Below, in pieces: positions 24,659 through 32,756 of a DNA stretch of 42,222 nucleotides (the first letter of the stretch is position 1; every line of letters begins with the position of its first letter). The stretch spans positions 4,210 through 46,431 of the forward strand of contig JAPLNQ010000295.1 in the NCBI GenBank assembly GCA_026401075.1, written 5' to 3'. Both the position numbers and the translations under genes were made by a program. The notes below the pieces were generated by a model. The model searched no databases. It was not told the origin of the DNA and saw only the letters and a list, made by a program, of their open reading frames with translations. The stretch is from Planctomycetia bacterium. GTDB taxonomy: Bacteria; Planctomycetota; Planctomycetia; Pirellulales; UBA1268.

Positions 24659-26929
24659 TCAGCGCGACACCGGCAGGGCCGACCGACGCCGTGCCGGGGT
24701 CACCGCGACGCCGTGCACGACCACGCCCAACAACCGCACTCCCACCGATCGCAACCGTTCGACGGCGGCGGCCAGTTGCGGCACGCGACTGACGTCCAAC
24801 ATCGTCGACAGAATCACGGCGTCGCTCTGCTGACCCAGCAGGAGAGCGTCCGACACGTCCAGAACGCTGCCGGCATCGATCACGACATGGTCGAAGGAAT
24901 CACGAAAGCCCTGAATGATCCTGGCCAAATCCGGGCGTGACAACGCCGAAATCGCGGCATAATCGCAGGCACCGCCCGTCACTGCGAACAAGCCATCAAT
25001 GCTGGTGGGCTGGACGGCCTCGTCATTGCCAAGCTCGCCACGCAACAACTCCGGCAGGCCGGCACGCAATTCCAGCCCCAACGCCAGATGGGTGCCGGGG
25101 TGGCGCAGATCACCGTCCAGCAACAGCGTTCGCTTGTCGGCACGGGCAAGACTGGCGGCAAGTTGGGAGGCGGCTGTCGTCTTTCCCTCCCGTTCAACGC
25201 CACTGGTGACGAGGATCACCTTGGGCGCCTCACGGCCGGTCTGGAAGATAAGCGTCCGGATGGTATCGCCGCATTCCGCCAACACGGCACCGTGGTCCTG
25301 CCGCTTCCCAAGCCTCGATGCCAGTGGAAAGGTGCCGAGTACCTTCGCGCCGATCCGGCGTGACACGTCGTCAGCCACGTTGAGGCGATCCCGCAGATAA
25401 TCTGACAGCACGATCAAGCCACCGCCGAGCGTGGCGCCGGCCGTCCCGGCAATCAGCGTGAGCAGGATGCGGAACAGTCGGTCGTTGCCGCGGGGCACAC
25501 CAGCCGGTTCGATCAGCGTCACGCGATTGGGCATGTTGAGGTCGATCGCCGAACTCTCGAGTTCGATGCCGATCTGATCGGTCACCTTCTGGAGATGCTC
25601 GAGTTCGACCTTTCTCGCATCCATGTCCGCGTTTGCCCTGCCGAGTTCCATCACCTCCTTCGACAGCAGATCGAATTCCTTCGATGTTTCCCCGAGCGTT
25701 TTGACCAACATCTCGCGTCGTTTCTTCAGCACGACGGGCGTCTCGCCGCGCCGGCCGACCGTCTCGGCCACGAGACGGGAGACGATCGCCGGACGAAGCT
25801 CGCGCCGTCGGGATTCATACCGGTCAATCAATTCCTGGCCCTGGGCTCGCAGCCGCCGTACGGCGGGCTCGGTCCCGGCCCGGGCGCTCCGCTGTTCCTG
25901 ATAGGAAATCGCCTCTTCGATGCGAGCGACCCGGTCAGTGAGTTCGACGATCTGGGGATCTCGCGCCAGCGTGGCATCGATGATCTCCTGCGGCACCGCA
26001 TCCTCCGGCGAGATCTCGCCGCTCTCACGCGCTTCGGCGATCCACAGTTCGGCATCGATGGCGGTGATGTCGCGCTGAGTCTGGACGAGCAACCCCCGGA
26101 GGGTGCCCACGTGATCCATGAGCAGGCCCCGTTGGGTTGACACCTCGGAACTGTCCCGCGTGCCCAGGGTACGCGCCAGGTTGTTGAGCGTCTCACGACG
26201 GGTTCGCAACTCCGCCATGTTTTCCTTGAATTTCTTCTCGAGCGCGTCACGACGTCCGAGCCGTTCCGTGCGTTCCTTGTTGACCACGTCATCGAGAAAC
26301 GACGTCGTCACCGCGTTGAGAACTTTGGCGACCTCTTCCGGGTTCTTTCCACGCAGGCGGACCTGCACCACCTCTGACTCGGGCGACGCGCTGACTATCA
26401 GCCCCCGGGAGAGCCAGCCGATCGGATCACCCCCTGCCTCACGAAGCGTCTCCAGGTTTTCGATGCCGGGTTTCCGCAAGGCCGCCTGGAGCACGTAGGG
26501 GCTCTTCATGAGTTGCAACTGGGTCTTCTTGTACGACTCATACTCAGCACTGTCGCGTCCGCGACTGAGCATGCCCCCCTTGTCCCGCACTCGGAGCCAG
26601 GCCACGGCCTCATACCCGCGTGGCAGAAGGATCCAGACCGGCACCACGGTCAACATGCCCATCAACAGCCCCAGCGACGTGGCCGGCAGCCAACGGCGGC
26701 GGAAGGCATGAATCACCCTGACATAGTCAATGCCGCCAGCTGCATACTCACTTCCACCAGACGGCAGCATCGGGGCCAGCGAAGGCTGAAGTGGGGCCAG
26801 CGAAGGCTGAGGGGAGGCCAGCGAAGGCTGAAGTGAGGAAAGCGCCCCATCGCGAACGACGAGCGTGCCGGCCGACGCGCGCGGCGTCGTTGCTGGGGGT
26901 TCATCGACGAGTGTGTTGGGATCGCTCAT
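24659..26929 (-). CDS. Wzz-type chain-length determinant fused to BY-kinase-like ATPase
   Basis: This 756-residue protein combines a polysaccharide co-polymerase (Wzz) region with a cytoplasmic tyrosine-kinase-like ATPase. Domains in order are: a Ser/Pro-rich N-terminus with a 7-residue repeat, a first membrane helix (about 83-104), a long coiled-coil periplasmic region (about 120-450), a second helix (about 485-510) and the ATPase. Walker A is SGVEREGKTT near 575-584, Walker A' is LLLDGDLRHP, and Walker B-like is HVVIDAG. BY-kinases end in a tyrosine cluster that is autophosphorylated; here the end is RRRSALPVSR with no tyrosines, so it may not autophosphorylate. It lies between exosortase and EpsI in one operon, so it probably controls export or length of the locus polysaccharide. 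Confidence 0.88.
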   Translation of the reverse strand: MSDPNTLVDEPPATTPRASAGTLVVRDGALSSLQPSLASPQPSLAPLQPSLAPMLPSGGSEYAAGGIDYVRVIHAFRRRWLPATSLGLLMGMLTVVPVWILLPRGYEAVAWLRVRDKGGMLSRGRDSAEYESYKKTQLQLMKSPYVLQAALRKPGIENLETLREAGGDPIGWLSRGLIVSASPESEVVQVRLRGKNPEEVAKVLNAVTTSFLDDVVNKERTERLGRRDALEKKFKENMAELRTRRETLNNLARTLGTRDSSEVSTQRGLLMDHVGTLRGLLVQTQRDITAIDAELWIAEARESGEISPEDAVPQEIIDATLARDPQIVELTDRVARIEEAISYQEQRSARAGTEPAVRRLRAQGQELIDRYESRRRELRPAIVSRLVAETVGRRGETPVVLKKRREMLVKTLGETSKEFDLLSKEVMELGRANADMDARKVELEHLQKVTDQIGIELESSAIDLNMPNRVTLIEPAGVPRGNDRLFRILLTLIAGTAGATLGGGLIVLSDYLRDRLNVADDVSRRIGAKVLGTFPLASRLGKRQDHGAVLAECGDTIRTLIFQTGREAPKVILVTSGVEREGKTTAASQLAASLARADKRTLLLDGDLRHPGTHLALGLELRAGLPELLRGELGNDEAVQPTSIDGLFAVTGGACDYAAISALSRPDLARIIQGFRDSFDHVVIDAGSVLDVSDALLLGQQSDAVILSTMLDVSRVPQLAAAVERLRSVGVRLLGVVVHGVAVTPARRRSALPVSR
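26772..26834. repeat. 21-bp tandem repeat (three copies) in the Wzz/kinase gene
   Basis: Three near-identical 21-bp units begin at 26772, 26793 and 26814 and share the core GCCAGCGAAGGCTGA. On the minus strand they encode a 7-residue repeat (QPSLAxL type) in the cytoplasmic N-terminus. The near-identity suggests a recent in-frame expansion. Confidence 0.75.
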
Positions 26930-26977
26930 GTCATCCGTTCGCCAGTGCTGAGGCCACCATGCCGTCGATCACCGATT

Positions 26978-28138
26978 CTAGCCTGCATTGTGCTCCCTCT
27001 GGTCGGGATTGCCCCCGCGCCGATCACCCGAGTGAGCCGGCTCCGGACGCATCTCCATACCCACAGGCCGCACAACTGGGCGATTTCGGTCGCCAACGTG
27101 GCCCAGCCCCCCCGAAGCCGCTCCGCCAAGGGGGGCGATCGGCACCAAGGCCCGGTCATCCATGACGAACAGCATGGACAGCAGTTTCTGCAAGAGATAG
27201 AGCAGGGCCAGAGCGAGTGGCATCATGAAGTACCCCGCCCAGTCATGGAAGATCTTCTCCGCAATGGCGGGGTCAATCGTATACATCACGCCCGTCAACG
27301 TGATGCGAATCGCGTTGACGGTCAGCGCGATGGGGACGGCGCTGGCCAGAATCACCAGGTTCTCGTACCACTCCGCATCCCCGAGCATGACGATCGCCAC
27401 CGACAGCGCAATGAAGATCGTAAGCATCCGCAGGCCGCTGCAGGCATCGACGACGCCGAGGTGCATCTTGCCGACGATAATCTGGTTGCCCTCACGGATG
27501 GCATCGATTCCCAGCGTCTGGATGGCATAGGTGCTGACCATGGTAGCCATCATCTGCAACGGTCCCAGCAGATAGCGAGTGGCCTCGTCAGGAAGTGGAT
27601 ACATGAAGATCAGGAAGCCGATCGGCGCCCACGCCCAGCGAAACACGCTCCAGCCGCCGCTCAGCAACGCCACGCCGGCCAACGCCGGCACGAATGTGTA
27701 CATATCAATCGTGATGATGCGGTAGCGGGCCACGAAGAGCCGGAGCACGAGGCTCGCCACGAGCAATCCCAGCCCCGCGGCCTGCGCCGAGAGGCTCACC
27801 GGCCGGATCGGCTGCCGCCACCAGAACAGGATCGCCACCGAGAACAACGGCACGATCCAGCCGTGGGAATACTGAGGGTTGTTCCACGCGGCCTTCGCGC
27901 TCAGCAGGCCGGGCCAGTAGCTGAACATCAGCAAGGCCGTCAAAGCAGCCAACCGGAGCACGAACTGTCTTTGCTCCGGTTGCTGAAGGTCTTCGACGAG
28001 GGCCCGGCACCGATCCCGGACTGAATCGAAGAGCGAGCCGTTGTCGGGGAACACTCGCCCCACGTCCCGGGCCATCGTGGCGTTCGTCGGGGGCAGGGAA
28101 CTGGACGGCCTCTTCGAGGGCAGGACGGACACCGGCAT
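26978..28138 (-). CDS. Exosortase
   Basis: Exosortases are multi-pass membrane transpeptidases that process proteins carrying PEP-CTERM-type sorting signals at the cell surface, usually with exopolysaccharide. The 386-residue protein has about eight hydrophobic segments and the three conserved catalytic residues: C233 in VVDACSGLRML, R278 in VNAIRIT, and H298 in KIFHDWAGY. N-terminal features include the YSHGWIVPL motif near 90-98 typical of the family. The last 60 residues are polar and low-complexity. No PEP-CTERM substrate was seen in the window. Start 28138 lacks an SD; ATG 28075 (MARDVGR) is an alternative. It heads the minus-strand operon. Confidence 0.92.
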   Translation of the reverse strand: MPVSVLPSKRPSSSLPPTNATMARDVGRVFPDNGSLFDSVRDRCRALVEDLQQPEQRQFVLRLAALTALLMFSYWPGLLSAKAAWNNPQYSHGWIVPLFSVAILFWWRQPIRPVSLSAQAAGLGLLVASLVLRLFVARYRIITIDMYTFVPALAGVALLSGGWSVFRWAWAPIGFLIFMYPLPDEATRYLLGPLQMMATMVSTYAIQTLGIDAIREGNQIIVGKMHLGVVDACSGLRMLTIFIALSVAIVMLGDAEWYENLVILASAVPIALTVNAIRITLTGVMYTIDPAIAEKIFHDWAGYFMMPLALALLYLLQKLLSMLFVMDDRALVPIAPLGGAASGGLGHVGDRNRPVVRPVGMEMRPEPAHSGDRRGGNPDQREHNAG

Positions 28139-28393
28139 ATTGAAGGCCCAAAGCGTTCCAGGAATCGCTAGCGACCCTGATTTTACCCGACCCGGACAGC
28201 ATTTTCACGCCTGCGGTGCGTTGCTCCCCGCAGGGACTAGGCGAGAATAGGATCGTCGCCGACCTTCAATTACGATGATCTTAGCCCTTCCGTTTGGCCG
28301 TGACACCGGCGATCCGGGCTGCAATGATCCATCCGGCTTAGCCGTACGGACGCCCATTTCAGCCCCCGCATCCCACCCAGCTTCGCAGATTGC

Positions 28394-29398
28394 ATGGACC
28401 CCGTTGTTCCCAACCCGCCTGCGTCGCAGTCCGCCCGCCGGCTACCGGGTTGGCTCACGTTGGTGCTTCGATTGGCGGCCACGGGAGCCCTGATGGCCGT
28501 GGTGCTGCGCGGGCTCGAGTGGCACAAGCTTCTGGATCTTCTGGAGCAATGTGACTGGCGCTGGTGGTTCGCGGGACTCGCGGTCAGCATTCTCGTGCAA
28601 ACGCTCGCCGCCATCCGCTGGGCCGCGCTCGCGCGGCCAATCGGCTTTCCTTTTCCCGTGACGACCTTCCTCTGGCGATTTTTCGAGGGCCTGTTCTTCA
28701 ACCTCTGCCTGCCGTCGTCGATCGGCGGCGATGTGGTCAAGGCCTACCGACTCGCCGACTCGACCCCCAGTCGGCTGCTGGCCGGCTGCACCGTTCTCGC
28801 CGACCGGCTGACGGGATTGGCGGCGCTCGGCGTGTTGGCGGGCACCGCCCTGACGGCCAAGGAATGGGCATTGGACATGCCCGCCACGCTCGCTTTGGGA
28901 GCCGTGTTGCTGGTGGCGGTGCTGTTGATGTTCTGGGTGGTCGTCGGCTCCCTCGATCGCCTTCTGACCATAATTCCGGAGCAGCACGCGGCCCGACACT
29001 TCATCGCTCAGCTGCTGCCTTACAAAATGCAACCCAGCCTCATGATGCGAGCGGTCGGCTGGAGCCTGATCATCCAGATGGGCGGCTCGGTGGTCGTGGC
29101 GTTCATCGCCCGCGCGATCGGGGTGTCTCTGCCGCTGTCGGTGTGGTTTGCGGTGGTGCCACTGGTGACGCTGGCGATGGTGGTGCCGCTGAGCATCAAC
29201 GGCGTGGGCGTGCGTGAGGGAGGGCTCGCGCTGATGCTGAAGCCCGCCGGCGTGTCGACCGATGCCGCCGTGGCTATCGGCCTGCTTTGGTTCCTCGCGA
29301 CGATTCTCACCGGTCTGATCGGCGGGGTGCTGTTCCTGCTCGATCGCAAACCGTCGGCTGCTCCGGCGTCGGTCATCCCTCCCGCGCGGCCCGCCTAA
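28394..29398 (+). CDS. Lysylphosphatidylglycerol synthase/flippase-type membrane protein
   Basis: The 334-residue protein is an integral membrane protein of the LPG-synthase transmembrane (flippase) superfamily, seen in MprF N-terminal halves and AglD2/UPF0104 proteins. It has about seven hydrophobic segments, with the family motif FNLCLPSSIGGDVVKAYRLA near residues 96-115 and a later INGVGVREGG motif near 271-280. It lacks the aminoacyl-transferase domain of MprF, so a lipid or lipid-linked sugar flippase role is more likely. It is divergent from the exosortase operon (255-nt gap) and its stop overlaps that of the YgfZ-NUDIX gene by four bases. Confidence 0.85.
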   Translation: MDPVVPNPPASQSARRLPGWLTLVLRLAATGALMAVVLRGLEWHKLLDLLEQCDWRWWFAGLAVSILVQTLAAIRWAALARPIGFPFPVTTFLWRFFEGLFFNLCLPSSIGGDVVKAYRLADSTPSRLLAGCTVLADRLTGLAALGVLAGTALTAKEWALDMPATLALGAVLLVAVLLMFWVVVGSLDRLLTIIPEQHAARHFIAQLLPYKMQPSLMMRAVGWSLIIQMGGSVVVAFIARAIGVSLPLSVWFAVVPLVTLAMVVPLSINGVGVREGGLALMLKPAGVSTDAAVAIGLLWFLATILTGLIGGVLFLLDRKPSAAPASVIPPARPA

Positions 29399-30996
29399 CG
29401 CCGCCGTGCCGCGGTAAGCAGCAATCCGGCAATCGTCTTCGCGTCGTCGATCCGGCCATCGAGGCACATCGCGATCGCCTCGTCCCAGGTGACCACGCGG
29501 GTGCGAATCTGCTCACCAGGCTCGAGTGCCTGCGGACCCGCGACCAGATCTTCGGCGACGAAGAGATGCATTCGCTCCCGGAGAATCCCCGGAGACATCC
29601 ACATCTCGCCTGCCGGCACGATCCGACCCGCACGATACCCCGTTTCCTCGGCCAGTTCCCGCCGCGCGGCCTCCTCCAACGATTCGACGCGGTCGAGCGT
29701 CCCGGCGGGGAGTTCCAGGAGCGTCTTCCCGACGGCCACGCGGACCACCTCCACCAGACAGACTTCCTGCGGCGACACCAGTGGCACGATGACCACGCTG
29801 CCCGGATGTCGCACCACCTCCCGCTCGCGTCGGCTGCCATCCGTGCACGACTCCGACACCCGCACGACGCGAAACCGTCTTGTCTCCAACAGCAGCTCAC
29901 CCTCTTCCTGCGGCGGATCAAACGGTTGCACCGCTGCGGACTCCTGCAACGGCACTGCCACCACGCGGGCGGCTGCCCCGCCCACCTCGAGCGGCTGCGC
30001 CGCGTCCACCACCTTCGCCTGCACGAGTCCGAGCCCCAGGCCGCAGCCGAGCGCGGGCGAGTAGCAGATCGATGGAAGCCGGCCGACGACCTCGTCACCG
30101 CAGCGCACGACCACGTCAGCAGCAACTCCCTGCAGGCTGGCATCGCCGCCCCAGCCATCGGTAGCGCCATCGATGGCGATCGCCACAAACCTTCGGTTGA
30201 CATGCCCCAGGGCGTCGATTCTCGCCACGGTCTCCTGGCCGAGGTAGCAGCCCTTCGTGAACGAGATCGCACGCTGGTCGCGGGCCAACTCTTGCGGCAG
30301 CGTCTTCTCCGGAATATCGATCGGCGCGGGCATGCCCGCTTCGATGCGGGCGGTATCCCATGCGGCCGCTTCGGCCCGTGGTACGGCATGTGCCTCCAGC
30401 CACGCCACCAGACGGGGATGGTCGGCCTTGTCCGATTGCACGAGAAATCCTGTCGGACCGTACCAGTCGACCCGCACGATCGCCACGGGCACATCGCCCA
30501 GCAGTCCGCGGCCGTGGTGAAGCAAGGCCTCCGGCGGCCGCACGCTCAACCGCGCCGCCAACCATGCCTCGGCCTGCGGCCCCGCGATGATCAGATTTCC
30601 GCGGTCCTCTGATGCGTCGCACAGTTCGAGACGCTCGCGAATGTGGTAGCGGTCAAGGTGCTCGCGCAGGGGCGCAGCCAGCCCCGCCGGCGCGTCGATC
30701 CAGACGCCATCTTCGATCCGCAGGATGCTCGTCAGCGCGAGCACCCATCCCCGAGCGTCTGTGAAAAAGCCTTCGGTGCCCTCCCCTTCCGCGAGCGCGG
30801 AGAGCGCCGCCGTCGTGAAGTTGTCGACGAACCGCACGGCATCGGGCCCGCGAGCCGTCAGCACCAACCGCCGACCGAGATCCCCCCAGGCCAGCCCCCG
30901 CCGCAGATCGGCATAGCCGTCCGGGATCGGCGCAGGGGCATCGCACGCATTGGACCGGTGGGGCTCACGCGATTCCTGCTGTTTCTGCTGCATCAT
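29395..30996 (-). CDS. YgfZ/GcvT-like folate-binding protein fused to NUDIX hydrolase
   Basis: A two-domain protein of 533 residues. The N-terminal part is YgfZ-like (tRNA modification and iron-sulfur cluster assembly/repair, folate-dependent) with the signature KGCYLGQE at 248-255. The C-terminal part is a NUDIX hydrolase of the ADP-ribose pyrophosphatase type, with a complete Nudix box at 432-454 (G, then x5-E-x7-REL-AEE-TG). Both sets of motifs are intact and in one frame. The start is uncertain: ATG 30996 is chosen; an in-frame GTG at 31122 adds a Gln-rich segment without homology. It is transcribed tail-to-tail with the flippase-like gene. The two activities are not normally fused; a link between redox/cofactor metabolism and Fe-S repair is speculation. 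Confidence 0.88.
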   Translation of the reverse strand: MMQQKQQESREPHRSNACDAPAPIPDGYADLRRGLAWGDLGRRLVLTARGPDAVRFVDNFTTAALSALAEGEGTEGFFTDARGWVLALTSILRIEDGVWIDAPAGLAAPLREHLDRYHIRERLELCDASEDRGNLIIAGPQAEAWLAARLSVRPPEALLHHGRGLLGDVPVAIVRVDWYGPTGFLVQSDKADHPRLVAWLEAHAVPRAEAAAWDTARIEAGMPAPIDIPEKTLPQELARDQRAISFTKGCYLGQETVARIDALGHVNRRFVAIAIDGATDGWGGDASLQGVAADVVVRCGDEVVGRLPSICYSPALGCGLGLGLVQAKVVDAAQPLEVGGAAARVVAVPLQESAAVQPFDPPQEEGELLLETRRFRVVRVSESCTDGSRREREVVRHPGSVVIVPLVSPQEVCLVEVVRVAVGKTLLELPAGTLDRVESLEEAARRELAEETGYRAGRIVPAGEMWMSPGILRERMHLFVAEDLVAGPQALEPGEQIRTRVVTWDEAIAMCLDGRIDDAKTIAGLLLTAARRR

Positions 30997-31192
30997 GGCT
31001 GGCTGCTCTGGCTGGCTCCTGTGGGGCGGCTGGGCTGGCTGCAGCCTACCAAGAAAATTTCTGCCACCGCGCGAACGCTCCTGCTGGTTGCTGCGTATGG
31101 GAGAGCACCGCAACGACGACACGAATGGTGCGGTCGGAGATGGAATCCGGGGGCAAACGCCGCCCCACGCTCACGTGCAGAGGGACCCAACC

Positions 31193-31816
31193 ATGGCCAC
31201 TGTTGACTACCGAAACGGATACCTGAATGACTATGGCGACGACGCGGACGACATGCTCGATGATCCGCTAGCCGTCGCCGACTCAGAACACTCCGACGCG
31301 GTGCGAGCGGCGGTTGATGGCGGAGACGCCGGCCTGCGTACAGCCCACCGCCGTCAGCGACAACTGCACCGCATCGCCGAGGTGCGGAGGCTTCAAGGCG
31401 TGACGCTCCGCAACGTGTCACGGCGATTGGGTGCGCCGCTGGCAGCGGTCCGCCGGCAGGAGCAGCCGGACTGCGACCTGCGGCTTTCCGATCTCCTTCG
31501 ATGGCAGGAGGTGTTGGAGGTGCCAGTTGCCGAACTGCTCGTCGAAGGCGAGGACCAGCTATCCGGCCCGGTGCTGCAGCGGTCACGCATGGTGAAACTG
31601 ATGAAGACAGCCGCAGCGATCCGCGAACGCACTCAAGACACGACGACCGCCCGGATGGTGTCGATGTTGATCGAGCAGATTCTGGAACTCATGCCCGAAC
31701 TTGCCGACGTGACACCATGGCATACCGTGGGCCAGCGGCGCACGCTCGACGACGTCGGCCGCACCGCCAGGAATCCGGTCGCCGACGATGTCTTCCGCCG
31801 GACAGCACTCGACTGA
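31193..31816 (+). CDS. Helix-turn-helix (XRE-like) protein
   Basis: The 207-residue protein has an acidic N-terminus (NDYGDDADDMLDD), then a central region (about 58-125) that reads like a Cro/CI-type helix-turn-helix: LHRIAEVRRLQGVTLRNVSRRL, followed by RRQEQPDCDLRLSDLLRWQEVLEVP. A coiled-coil-like segment follows. I infer a transcriptional regulator; the target is unknown. ATG 31193 is chosen because AGAGGGA lies 6-12 nt upstream and the sequence before it has no homology. It is followed by a very stable hairpin at 31916. Divergent from the YgfZ-NUDIX gene. Confidence 0.75.
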   Translation: MATVDYRNGYLNDYGDDADDMLDDPLAVADSEHSDAVRAAVDGGDAGLRTAHRRQRQLHRIAEVRRLQGVTLRNVSRRLGAPLAAVRRQEQPDCDLRLSDLLRWQEVLEVPVAELLVEGEDQLSGPVLQRSRMVKLMKTAAAIRERTQDTTTARMVSMLIEQILELMPELADVTPWHTVGQRRTLDDVGRTARNPVADDVFRRTALD

Positions 31817-31915
31817 CGCCCCGCCCAGGCGGCCTCGCGGGCCACGAATACGCTGTCAGAAACAATCTCGACGGGGGGCCCGACATGTCAGGGGCGCGGG
31901 TCGCCCGTGAGTCAT

Positions 31916-31956
31916 GCCGCCGGTGCGGACAAGCCCGCCTTGTTCGCACCGGCGGT
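31916..31956 (+). terminator. Stable 18-bp hairpin, possible terminator
   Basis: Bases 31916-31933 pair with 31939-31956 over 18 positions (two GU pairs) around the 5-nt loop CCCGC. It lies 100 nt after the HTH gene stop and is followed by GCTGTTTACG, with only a short T-run. It could be a terminator, a toxin-antitoxin-like RNA element or a palindromic repeat; none is proven. Confidence 0.5.
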
Positions 31957-32046
31957 GCTGTTTACGATCGACGCACCGCGGTACGCGCCGCGGCAGTCAC
32001 CGTGCCTTGATTCCCCCTCCAGCACTTCTTCTTCAGGTCGCCAATC

Positions 32047-32133
32047 GTGTTTTCCTTACTGGGTGTCATCGGCATCACGCTCGTGCTGTTTCTCGTCGTT
32101 GCGCTGACGGCGGGGCTGGTCCTGGGCAAGTGA
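32047..32133 (+). CDS. Very small membrane protein (28 residues), tentative
   Basis: A GTG-initiated reading frame encodes a 28-residue protein starting with FSLLGVIGITLVLFLVV and ending GLVLGK. It is almost entirely one transmembrane helix with a Lys end. Third-position GC is high (about 22 of 27 codons), as in neighbouring genes. The SD is weak (CAGG about 11 nt upstream). It lies opposite the tail of the minus-strand gene at 32056-32523; one of the two may be a shadow. Single-helix proteins of this type often act as regulators or subunits of membrane complexes. Confidence 0.35.
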   Translation: MFSLLGVIGITLVLFLVVALTAGLVLGK

Positions 32134-32523
32134 TGTCGCGCATGCCTGCCGGCTGCCTGTGCCGCCCGCGGCGCCGCCGCGGAGCACTCCGACCACAAGC
32201 AGGGTGAAGAAGCCTCCCAGCACGCCCATGAACAGCACCCACGCCACCACGGCCAACTGGAAATAATCCCGCAGCCAGACCCGTATGGGCGGTTCGGCGC
32301 TCTTGGGAACTTTTCTCTGCACCGGCCCGTCGCGGCCCGACTGCTGCCGCATGTCGTGTCGAAATGCGTCCCACTGCGACTGTGCCTCCGGGCGATCCCA
32401 TTGCTCGAGCCAATCGGCGCGAGCCCGCAGCAGCAGCACTGGCGGCAGGATGAGGGCGGCCAGCCACACGGCCACGATCAGGCCGATCGCGCTCGTCCGC
32501 AGAAATACCTCGCGTCGCACCAT
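32056..32523 (-). CDS. Small membrane protein, unknown function
   Basis: The protein of about 155 residues has two hydrophobic helices (about 9-30 and 83-108) flanked by charged segments, and a polar tail (DEKQHERDADDTQ). I do not recognise a family. ATG 32523 is chosen because GGAAGGGA lies upstream; a longer GTG-initiated version from 32613 is possible. The last 25 residues overlap the small opposite-strand membrane ORF and look like its antisense shadow, so the real C-terminus could be shorter. It is divergent from the exported protein gene at 32757. Confidence 0.6.
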   Translation of the reverse strand: MVRREVFLRTSAIGLIVAVWLAALILPPVLLLRARADWLEQWDRPEAQSQWDAFRHDMRQQSGRDGPVQRKVPKSAEPPIRVWLRDYFQLAVVAWVLFMGVLGGFFTLLVVGVLRGGAAGGTGSRQACATSLAQDQPRRQRNDEKQHERDADDTQ

Positions 32524-32756
32524 GCCACCCAATCCCTTCCCACAACTCTTAAAAACACCTTGACCACCGTCCACGAGCCCGGGCAGCGCCCGCTGCACGA
32601 TCGAATCTATCACCCCCCATCTTGCCCGTCTTTCCGGGCAGGCAAACGGTCTGGCATCGGCGGTGATCAGCCACTACCGTCCTGCCGCCCATTGCCCACC
32701 CAAGCCCCCAGCCAAGTCATTGGGCCAGCCATCGACCCACGTCAGGAGCCTGTAGC

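Noticed and set aside
31862-32010. Possible 40-residue zinc-ribbon-like ORF (CRRCGQARL) between the HTH and small membrane genes
   Set aside because: Only one CxxC pair, no SD, and its codons coincide with the strong hairpin at 31916-31956, which better explains the sequence.
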